A stretch of 15,601 nucleotides of DNA, from positions 1 through 15,601 of the forward strand of contig WQUQ01000070.1 of assembly GCA_009782025.1 (NCBI GenBank), written 5' to 3'. This DNA is from Desulfobulbus sp. GTDB taxonomy: Bacteria > Pseudomonadota > Gammaproteobacteria > Burkholderiales > Rhodocyclaceae. A model generated the notes under the pieces. That model made no database searches and was not told where the DNA came from. It worked only from the letters and a program-made list of their open reading frames with translations. A program made the position numbers and the translations under genes. Positions 7,301-13,718 of the stretch are shown here, piece after piece (the first letter of the stretch is position 1; the number at the start of each line of letters is the position of its first letter).

Positions 7301-7323
7301 TCCTGGCGCGATAAGGAATCTGG

Positions 7324-8259
7324 ATGAGCGACGACTCCACCCGCCCCATCGTCATCAAACGCAAGAAGGTCGTGGCCGATGGCGCCCACGGCGGCGCCTG
7401 GAAGCTGGCCTATGCCGACTTCGTGACGGCGATGATGGCCTTCTTTCTGCTGATGTGGCTGCTGGGGTCGACGGCCCGGGGGGATTTGCAAGGGATTGCC
7501 GAATATTTCCAGAACCCGCTCAAGATTGCTCAAACCGGCGGCGACTCGGCCGGCGATGCGACCAGCATCCTGAAGGGCGGCGGCAAGGATTTGACGCGCC
7601 AGGCGGGGCAGGTCAAACAGGGCGATGTCGACGTCAAGAAAAGCACCTCGTTTTCCAAGGAGGCGAAACTGGAGTTCCAGCGCCAGGAGGCAGCGCGCCT
7701 GGAGGCGCTCAAGGCCGAGATCGAGCGGTTGATCGAGCAAAGCCCGCAACTGGCGCAGTTCAAGAAACAGTTGTTGCTCGACATCACCTCGGAGGGTTTG
7801 CGCATCCAGATCGTCGATGAGCACAACCGGCCGATGTTCGATTCCGGCGGCGCCGAACTCAAACCCTACACCCGCGACATCCTGCGCCTGATCGGCAAGG
7901 CGCTAAACGGCGTGCCCAACCGCATCAGCCTGGCCGGCCATACCGATGCCGCGCCCTATGCCGGCGGTCAGACCGGCTTCTCGAATTGGGAATTGTCCGC
8001 CAACCGGGCCAATGCCTCGCGCCGCGAGTTGGTCGCTGGCGGTTTGGCGGACGACAAGGTCTTGCGCGTCGTCGGCTTGGCATCGACCGTGCTGTTCGAC
8101 AAAAATGATCCGCTCAACCCGATCAATCGACGGATCAGCATCGTTGTCCTGAATCAAAGGACGGAACAGGCCCTCTTGCAGGAAAGCGGACCGGAGGCGC
8201 GCATCGGCGACGTCGATGAGATCGATGCTGGACTGGGCAGCCAGGGAACGGGCAAGTAA
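7324..8259 (+). CDS. motB: Flagellar motor stator protein MotB
   Basis: Stator partner of MotA; it carries the ion-binding Asp and anchors the complex to peptidoglycan. The 311-residue protein has a basic cytoplasmic N-terminus (VIKRKKV), a single membrane helix at about 29-48 beginning with the conserved Asp32 (YADFVTAMMAFF), a linker and plug region, a Gln/Glu/Lys-rich segment at about 115-145, and a C-terminal OmpA-like domain (ISLAGHTDAAPY, NWELSANRA, NRRISIVV). The ATG is preceded by AAGGA. Asp32 sits at the same number as in E. coli MotB. A 69-bp gap with a weak 6-bp hairpin separates it from cheR. Confidence 0.96.
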   Translation: MSDDSTRPIVIKRKKVVADGAHGGAWKLAYADFVTAMMAFFLLMWLLGSTARGDLQGIAEYFQNPLKIAQTGGDSAGDATSILKGGGKDLTRQAGQVKQGDVDVKKSTSFSKEAKLEFQRQEAARLEALKAEIERLIEQSPQLAQFKKQLLLDITSEGLRIQIVDEHNRPMFDSGGAELKPYTRDILRLIGKALNGVPNRISLAGHTDAAPYAGGQTGFSNWELSANRANASRRELVAGGLADDKVLRVVGLASTVLFDKNDPLNPINRRISIVVLNQRTEQALLQESGPEARIGDVDEIDAGLGSQGTGK

Positions 8260-8328
8260 AATCGCCCGCTGGCGGCCAAAAATGGCGGGCAACGGCCGGC
8301 ATGAATGATAAGAGGATGGATTTCGATT

Positions 8329-9213
8329 ATGGCTGATACGTTTCGTCCCGCTGCGCCCGCCACCATGGTCGCATCCTTTGGCAGCGCTGACGGCGCACGG
8401 GAATTCAGCTTTCGGCCAGCCGACTTCGAGCGGGTGCGCAAGCTGATTTATCAGCACGCCGGCATCACCCTGTCGCCCACCAAGCAGGACATGGTCTATT
8501 CGCGTCTGGCCCGCCGCCTGCGCGCCACCGGCTGCCGCAGCTTTACCGAGTATCTGGACGCGCTGGAGAAGAGAGGCAGCGACGAATGGGAAGAGTTCGT
8601 CAATTCGCTGACCACCAATCTCACCTCATTTTTCCGCGAGCCGCATCATTTCCCGATTTTCGCCGAACATCTGCAAAAACTCGGGACGCAGCGCCCGATT
8701 CGCGTCTGGTGCTCAGCCGCCTCGACCGGCGAGGAGCCTTACTCGATTGCCATCACCGCGGCCGAGACCTTCGGCAGCAATCTCTCGCATGTCTCGATCA
8801 TCGCTTCCGATCTCGATACCAACGTTCTGGAGACGGCGAAGAAGGGCGTCTATCCGCTGGAACGGGTCGAGAAGCTCTCGCCTGACCGCCTGCGTCGTTT
8901 CTTCACCCGCGGCGCCGGCGCCCAAGAGGGTTATGTCACGGTGCGCCCGGAGTTGAAGGCGCTGATTACCTTCCAGCGCATCAACCTGCTCGACTCCATC
9001 TATGCCGTCAAGGGGCCGCTCGACGTGATTTTCTGCCGCAATGTGATGATTTATTTCGACAAACCGACGCAATATAAAATCCTCGCCCGTTTCGTCCCGT
9101 TGATGCAGCCGGACGGCCTGATGTTCGCCGGCCATTCGGAAAGTTTCATGCACGCCGCCGATCTTTTCCGCTCGTTGGGCAAGACGGTGTACGCGCTGGC
9201 CAGGTCGCGCTGA
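8329..9213 (+). CDS. cheR: Chemotaxis protein methyltransferase CheR
   Basis: SAM-dependent enzyme that methylates glutamates on chemoreceptors during adaptation. The N-terminal helical domain (about 25-95) leads to TNLTSFFREPHHF, then the Rossmann-type SAM site: WCSAASTGEEPYS at 127-139, acidic ASDLD at 159-163, and FCRNVMIYF. Start: ATG at 8329 gives 294 residues; an in-frame ATG at 8305 would add eight residues (MIRGWISI). I prefer 8329 because AAGAGGATGGA lies upstream of it and the added residues are not family-like, but this is not settled. It pairs with cheB 18 bp downstream. No C-terminal receptor-tethering question can be answered because no receptor gene is in the window. Confidence 0.95.
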   Translation: MADTFRPAAPATMVASFGSADGAREFSFRPADFERVRKLIYQHAGITLSPTKQDMVYSRLARRLRATGCRSFTEYLDALEKRGSDEWEEFVNSLTTNLTSFFREPHHFPIFAEHLQKLGTQRPIRVWCSAASTGEEPYSIAITAAETFGSNLSHVSIIASDLDTNVLETAKKGVYPLERVEKLSPDRLRRFFTRGAGAQEGYVTVRPELKALITFQRINLLDSIYAVKGPLDVIFCRNVMIYFDKPTQYKILARFVPLMQPDGLMFAGHSESFMHAADLFRSLGKTVYALARSR

Positions 9214-9231
9214 GAGGCCCGGGTGCTCCCC

Positions 9232-10287
9232 ATGAACAAGATCCGCGTCCTGGTCGTCGATGATTCCGCATTGATGCGGACAATTCTCAGCAAAATGATC
9301 AATGCCGCGCCCGACCTCGAAGTCGTCGGCGGCGCGCCCGACGCCCTGGCGGCGCAGGAAATGGTCAAGACCCTCAAGCCCGACGTGCTGACGCTGGATT
9401 TTTATATGCCGAAGATGGACGGTCTTGAATTTCTCGAGCGCCTGATGCAGTTGCGGCCGATGCCGGTGGTGATGGTTTCGTCCTTTACCGAGGCCAGTTC
9501 AGAAACGGCATTGAAGGCGCTGGAATTGGGCGCGGTCGACTTCATCGGCAAGCCGCATGCCGACGGGCGGGGCGTTGACAATTATGCCGAGGAACTGACG
9601 GACAAGATCCGTGCCGCCAAGGGCGCGCATCTGCGCCGCCGCCGAGTGGCCGTAGCGAGTCCGCGGTCGACGCCGATAGCGGCGCCGCTGACCGGGCATG
9701 GCGACGGATGGGGCAGCGCCAGCGGGCGAATCGTCTTCGTCGGCGCCTCGACCGGCGGTACCGAGGCGCTCAAGGAACTGCTCCTCGGTTTTCCCGCCAA
9801 CTGCCCGCCGACCCTGATCGTCCAGCATATGCCGGAAACCTTTACCGGTTCCTTCGCCCGCCGTCTCGATGGCCTGTGCGCGCCGCGCATCCTTGAGGCC
9901 CAGGGCAACGAGAAGGTCGAGCCGGGGACGGTCTACATCGCGCCGGGCCACTCCCACCTGCAAATCCGCCGCGCTCCCGCAGGCCATGTCACCGAACTGC
10001 TGAGCACGCCGCCGGTCAATCGTCATCGCCCGTCGGTCGATGTCCTGTTCGACTCGGCCGCGACCCAGGTCGGGCGCCTGGCCGTTGGCGTCATCCTCAC
10101 CGGCATGGGCAAGGATGGCGCCCTGGGTCTGCTGCGCATGCGCCAGGCCGGCGCCAGGACCTTTGGCCAGGACGAAGCCAGTTGCATCGTCTACGGCATG
10201 CCGCGCGAGGCGTTTCAGATCGGCGCCGTCGAAGAGCAGTGTCCGCTCGGCGACATGGCCCGGCGTGTACTGGCCGTGATCCGCTGA
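9232..10287 (+). CDS. cheB: Chemotaxis response regulator protein-glutamate methylesterase CheB
   Basis: Removes methyl groups from receptors, and deamidates them, when phosphorylated by CheA. The 351-residue protein has a receiver domain (1-120: Asp10, Asp11, phospho-acceptor Asp56, Lys in FIGKP), a linker rich in Arg and Ala, and a methylesterase domain with the triad Ser173 (GASTGGTEAL), His199 (QHMPETFTGSFARRLD) and Asp295 (GMGKDG). ATG at 9232 fits the family start (MNKIRVLVVDDS); a GTG at 9223 has better spacing from GAGAGG and is an alternative. Odd point: the residue two after Asp56 is Tyr (LDFYMP) where most CheB proteins have Glu. The following 224 bp is non-coding. Confidence 0.96.
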   Translation: MNKIRVLVVDDSALMRTILSKMINAAPDLEVVGGAPDALAAQEMVKTLKPDVLTLDFYMPKMDGLEFLERLMQLRPMPVVMVSSFTEASSETALKALELGAVDFIGKPHADGRGVDNYAEELTDKIRAAKGAHLRRRRVAVASPRSTPIAAPLTGHGDGWGSASGRIVFVGASTGGTEALKELLLGFPANCPPTLIVQHMPETFTGSFARRLDGLCAPRILEAQGNEKVEPGTVYIAPGHSHLQIRRAPAGHVTELLSTPPVNRHRPSVDVLFDSAATQVGRLAVGVILTGMGKDGALGLLRMRQAGARTFGQDEASCIVYGMPREAFQIGAVEEQCPLGDMARRVLAVIR

Positions 10288-10303
10288 CCAGCGCCGGGTT
10301 ATG

Positions 10304-10363
10304 CCAAACCCTACTCGGCATGGCGGGCTTGGGTAAATTACGGCCGGTTTTCCGTATTTACCC
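10304..10363 (+). other. Two adjoining hairpins after cheB
   Basis: CCAAACCC (10304-10311) pairs with GGGCTTGG (10325-10332) with one mismatch. Then GGGTAAATTACGG (10331-10343) pairs with CCGTATTTACCC (10352-10363) with one bulged base and an 8-base loop containing TTTT. The two stems share bases 10331-10332, so they could compete. No T run follows the second stem, so termination is uncertain; an attenuator or processing site is equally possible. Confidence 0.5.
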
Positions 10364-10421
10364 TGGCTGCTGAAAATTCCAGGCCACTCCATTTTCCTCG
10401 GCGGTTCTCGGCTATCGGCGT

Positions 10422-10449
10422 TTGTCGAGTGATGAAAAACGTGTATTCT
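10422..10449 (+). promoter_or_regulatory. Weak promoter candidate upstream of the first cheV
   Basis: TTGTCG (10422-10427) and TATTCT (10444-10449) with a 16-base spacer lie about 60 bases before the cheV start. Each matches the sigma70 consensus at 4 of 6 positions. The 224-bp gap, the only long one within the che cluster, makes a second promoter here plausible. Confidence 0.35.
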
Positions 10450-10511
10450 TGGCCTATCTTGGCCAGGATGAAAAATGAACGGCCGATTGCCAGCAGTGCG
10501 AGGAAATGACG

Positions 10512-11480
10512 ATGTCAGAGTTGCTGAAGAGTATCGATGCGCGCACCAAGCTTGCCGGAACCAACAAGCTTGAGATTTTGTTGTTTTTCCTCGGCGTGGA
10601 TCAACGCACCGGGCGACGCGAGACCTATGGCATCAATGTGTTCAAAGTGCGCGAAGTGATGCGCACGCCGACGATCACGGCAGCGCCGGAAATGCCGGCC
10701 TCGGTCGAGGGCATGGTCAGCCTGCGCGGCGCGCTGGTGCCGGTCATTGATCTCGCCAAGTATTCCAGCATCAATGCCGGAACGCCGCGCGAAATCATGA
10801 TCGTCACCGAATACAACGGTCATACCCAGGGTTTCCTGGTCGAAGGGGTCGATACCATCCTCCGCCTCGACTGGAGCAAGATGCGGGTGCCGCCGGAGAT
10901 GTTGACGGCCCAGACCGGCGGTCTGGTTACCGCCGTGACCGAGCTTGAGGATGGGCGCCTGGTGATGATGATGGATGTCGAGAAAGTGCTTTCGGAAACC
11001 ACCGCCATCGATAACGAGGCCATGTTCCGCGGCGTCGTGCCGCTGGAACGGCCGGATGCCACGGTTTATTACTGCGACGACTCCAGCGTGGCGCGCAAGC
11101 AGATCGAAAAAACGCTGGCGGTCATGGGCGTCAAGGGCGTCAGCGCGGTCAACGGTCTGCGCATGTGGGAAGAAATGGAAAAAACGGCGGCTTACGCCAA
11201 GTCGGTCAACCAGCCGGTGTCCCATTTCATCAACCTGGTGCTGACCGATATCGAAATGCCAGAAATGGATGGCTATATGCTGACCAAGCGCATCAAATCG
11301 GATCCGCGCTTCAACAACATTCCGATCATCATGCATTCCTCCCTGTCCGGAATGTCCAACCAGAAGCTCGGGCAGTCGGTCGGCGTTGACGAATACGTTC
11401 CCAAGTTCGAGCCGCAGCGCCTGTCCGAAACCCTGGCCCGCCGCCTCGGCGTGACCGGCGCAGCGGCTCCGGCGGCCTGA
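10512..11480 (+). CDS. cheV: Chemotaxis coupling protein CheV (first paralogue)
   Basis: CheW-like scaffold fused to a receiver domain; it couples receptors to CheA and its phosphorylation tunes the coupling. The 322-residue protein has a CheW domain at about 18-165 ([25 protein letters not shown]) and a receiver at about 185-310 with acidic CDDS (189-191), phospho-acceptor Asp246 ([12 protein letters not shown]), a Ser in MHSSLS and Lys298. The ATG at 10512 is preferred over 10506 because the CGAGGA ribosome-binding site is then 7 bases away. A tandem paralogue follows after 19 bp. This copy has a longer insert after FFLG (VDQRTGRRE). Confidence 0.95.
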   Translation: MSELLKSIDARTKLAGTNKLEILLFFLGVDQRTGRRETYGINVFKVREVMRTPTITAAPEMPASVEGMVSLRGALVPVIDLAKYSSINAGTPREIMIVTEYNGHTQGFLVEGVDTILRLDWSKMRVPPEMLTAQTGGLVTAVTELEDGRLVMMMDVEKVLSETTAIDNEAMFRGVVPLERPDATVYYCDDSSVARKQIEKTLAVMGVKGVSAVNGLRMWEEMEKTAAYAKSVNQPVSHFINLVLTDIEMPEMDGYMLTKRIKSDPRFNNIPIIMHSSLSGMSNQKLGQSVGVDEYVPKFEPQRLSETLARRLGVTGAAAPAA

Positions 11481-11499
11481 GTTCTCAAGGGAGTTGTTC

Positions 11500-12441
11500 A
11501 TGGATCTCGTTGAAAGCAAAAATCTGCTCGACAGCGTCGATGCGCGTACCCGCCTTGCAGGCTCCAACAAGATGGAGATTCTGCTGTTCTCGCTGGGCAC
11601 CCGCGAGATTTTCGGCATCAATGTCTTCAAGGTGCGTGAGGTCGGGCGCACGCCGCATATCACCAAGACGCCGAACATGCCGCGTGGCGTCGAAGGGCTG
11701 ATCTCGCTCCGCGGCAACGTCATTCCGGTGCTGTCGCTGGCCGCCTTCCTGCAACTCGACGGGGCGCCGGTCGGTCTGGGCAAGACCATGATGGTCGCCG
11801 AATACTCAAAACGCACCCTGGGTTTTCTTGTCCATGAAGTCGACCGCATCATTCGCGTCGACTGGGATCGGGTCAAGGCGCCGGAAAGCGTGCTTTCCGG
11901 CAACCAGGGCCTGATTACCGCCGTCATCGAACTGGAGGGCGGCGGCCTGGTCTCCATTCTCGATGTCGAGCAGATACTTGCCAACGCTTTTGGCGAAGCG
12001 ATGATTATCGATATTGCGCCCGCTCATGTCGCGCCGGATACCAGCGTGTTCTTCGTTGACGATTCGATCGTGGCCCGGCGCAAGATCACCGAAGTGCTGG
12101 ATAAACTCGGCGTGCGTCACAAGCACGCGACCAACGGCCTGGAAGCCTGGACCCGCTTGCAGGGCATCGCCGCCCATGCCTTGCAGAGCGGCCGCAGCAT
12201 GCGCGACGAGATCCGCTTGATCCTGGCTGATGCCGAAATGCCGGAAATGGACGGCTATGTGCTGACCAAGAACATCAAATCCGACCCGCGGTTCGATGGC
12301 GTGCCGGTGGTCATGCATTCCTCGCTGTCCTCGGAGGCCAACCGGGCGATGGGCAAGGCGGTGGGCGTCGATGCCTACGTTGCCAAATTCGACGCCGAAG
12401 CGCTGGCCGATACCCTGCGCCCGCTCATTGAAAAACCATAG
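11500..12441 (+). CDS. cheV: Chemotaxis coupling protein CheV (second paralogue)
   Basis: Second CheV, 313 residues, with the same order: CheW domain (about 22-165; [26 protein letters not shown]) and receiver (about 182-310) with acidic VDDS, phospho-acceptor Asp244 ([12 protein letters not shown]), MHSSLS and Lys296. ATG at 11500 has AAGGGAG 6 bases upstream; a TTG at 11494 lies too close to it. The two CheV proteins share long stretches ([10 protein letters not shown] against [23 protein letters not shown]), so they arose by duplication, yet have diverged enough that the receiver surfaces differ. Both keep all phosphorylation residues, so neither looks degenerate. cheY follows after 20 bp. 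Confidence 0.95.
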   Translation: MDLVESKNLLDSVDARTRLAGSNKMEILLFSLGTREIFGINVFKVREVGRTPHITKTPNMPRGVEGLISLRGNVIPVLSLAAFLQLDGAPVGLGKTMMVAEYSKRTLGFLVHEVDRIIRVDWDRVKAPESVLSGNQGLITAVIELEGGGLVSILDVEQILANAFGEAMIIDIAPAHVAPDTSVFFVDDSIVARRKITEVLDKLGVRHKHATNGLEAWTRLQGIAAHALQSGRSMRDEIRLILADAEMPEMDGYVLTKNIKSDPRFDGVPVVMHSSLSSEANRAMGKAVGVDAYVAKFDAEALADTLRPLIEKP

Positions 12442-12461
12442 AACCCCCCCCGGAGCGCGCC

Positions 12462-12857
12462 ATGGCTGCTGATCCCAAAATGAGATTCCTGGTGGTAGAC
12501 GATTTTTCGACGATGCGTCGGATCGTTCGCAATTTGCTGAAGGAACTCGGTTTTACCAACGTCGACGAAGCCGAGGATGGCGCCATCGCGTTGCAGAAAC
12601 TCCAGGGCGGCGGTTTCGAGTTCGTCGTCACCGACTGGAACATGCCCAACATGGATGGCCTGACCTTGCTGCAAACCATCCGCGCAACGCCGACCCTGAA
12701 GCATCTGCCGGTGTTGATGATTACCGCCGAAGCCAAGAAGGAAAACATCATCGCCGCCGCCCAGGCCGGAGCCAGCGGCTACATCGTCAAGCCGTTCACA
12801 GCCGGCACCCTGTCCGAAAAGCTGAACAAGATTTTCGAAAAAATGGGTCAGGCTTAA
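12462..12857 (+). CDS. cheY: Chemotaxis response regulator CheY
   Basis: Single-domain receiver that, when phosphorylated by CheA, binds the flagellar switch protein FliM and changes rotation. The 131-residue protein has Asp13 and Asp14, phospho-acceptor Asp58 ([10 protein letters not shown]), Thr88 (ITAEAKKEN), Tyr107 and Lys110 (GYIVKPFT). It closely follows E. coli CheY, with long shared runs such as [20 protein letters not shown] and QAGASGY.VKPF, so binding to FliM and to CheZ is likely conserved. A GGAG ribosome-binding site lies 6 bases before the ATG, right after a run of eight C. cheZ follows after 9 bp. Confidence 0.98.
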   Translation: MAADPKMRFLVVDDFSTMRRIVRNLLKELGFTNVDEAEDGAIALQKLQGGGFEFVVTDWNMPNMDGLTLLQTIRATPTLKHLPVLMITAEAKKENIIAAAQAGASGYIVKPFTAGTLSEKLNKIFEKMGQA

Positions 12858-12866
12858 GGAGATGTC

Positions 12867-13706
12867 ATGACGGCAAACAACGATTCCAACGAACTCGAAG
12901 CCCTGTTCGACTCGATCGCCTCCGACTACACGCCAGTCGCCCCGCCAGCGCCTGCGCCACGACCCGCGCCAGCCGCCGCGGCGACCGGCGACAGCGACGA
13001 TCTACAGGCCCTGTTCGACAGCGTCGCAGCGGAAACCGCCGAGGTTGTCGCTGCTGTCGAGCCGACGAAGACGCCCGCGACGGGTGAAACCTGGGCGAAA
13101 CAGGAAGCGGTGTTCAATCGCATCGGCCAGATGGCCCGCACCCTGCACGATACCCTGGGCCTGCTCGGCTATGACAAATTGCTCGAAAAGACGGTTTCCG
13201 CCCTGCCGGACGCCAAGGATCGCCTGACCTACATCGCCAACCTGACCGAACAGGCGGCCTGCCGCGTGCTCAACGCCACCGACGTCGCCAATCCGCTGGT
13301 GGAAAACATCGAGAAACATGCGCAAGCCCTTGGCTCTCGCTGGGATCGGGTTTTCGCCAACCAGCTGGGCGCCGACGAATTCAAGGCGCTGGCCGGCGAG
13401 ACGCGGGTTTTCCTGAATCAGCAGTTGCCGGAAAAAACCCGGGCGACCCATGCCCAACTGACGGAAATCATGATGGCCCAGGATTTTCAGGATCTGACCG
13501 GGCAGGTCATCAAAAAGGTCGTCGCCCTGGCTCAGGAGCTGGAGTCGGGTCTGATGAGCGTGCTGCTGGAAACGGTGCCGGATACCAAGCGCACCGATGA
13601 AGTGAACAACCTGATGAACGGACCGGTGATCAACGCCGAAGGGCGGGCCGACGTGGTGGTCAATCAAGCGCAGGTGGATGACCTGCTCGACAGCCTCGGT
13701 TTTTGA
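12867..13706 (+). CDS. cheZ: Protein phosphatase CheZ
   Basis: Dephosphorylates CheY-P. The 279-residue protein has a long helical core (about 75-240) carrying the active-site sequence QDFQDLTGQVIKK, where Asp209 and Gln213 correspond to the catalytic Asp and Gln of E. coli CheZ. It ends in QVDDLLDSLGF, the known CheY-docking helix, after a flexible linker. It is longer than E. coli CheZ (about 214 residues) because of an N-terminal extension of about 70 residues rich in Ala and Pro. That extension contains two motifs similar to the docking helix: ELEALFDSI (9-17) and DLQALFDSV (45-53). AAGGAG precedes the ATG; cheA follows after 12 bp. Confidence 0.95.
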   Translation: MTANNDSNELEALFDSIASDYTPVAPPAPAPRPAPAAAATGDSDDLQALFDSVAAETAEVVAAVEPTKTPATGETWAKQEAVFNRIGQMARTLHDTLGLLGYDKLLEKTVSALPDAKDRLTYIANLTEQAACRVLNATDVANPLVENIEKHAQALGSRWDRVFANQLGADEFKALAGETRVFLNQQLPEKTRATHAQLTEIMMAQDFQDLTGQVIKKVVALAQELESGLMSVLLETVPDTKRTDEVNNLMNGPVINAEGRADVVVNQAQVDDLLDSLGF

Positions 13707-13718
13707 GGGAGAGCGACG

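Noticed and set aside
8264..8290. Hairpin GCCCGC/GCGGGC between motB and cheR as a terminator
   Set aside because: Only six pairs with a 15-base loop and no T run; cheR follows closely in the same direction.
10389..10398. CTCCATTTTC resembling the end of the 102-bp element, as a possible degenerate copy
   Set aside because: Only about ten bases agree and the rest of the unit is absent.
12444..12451. Run of eight C before cheY as a phase-variable tract
   Set aside because: It is short and lies upstream of the GGAG ribosome-binding site, so length changes would not alter the frame or the spacing to the ATG.
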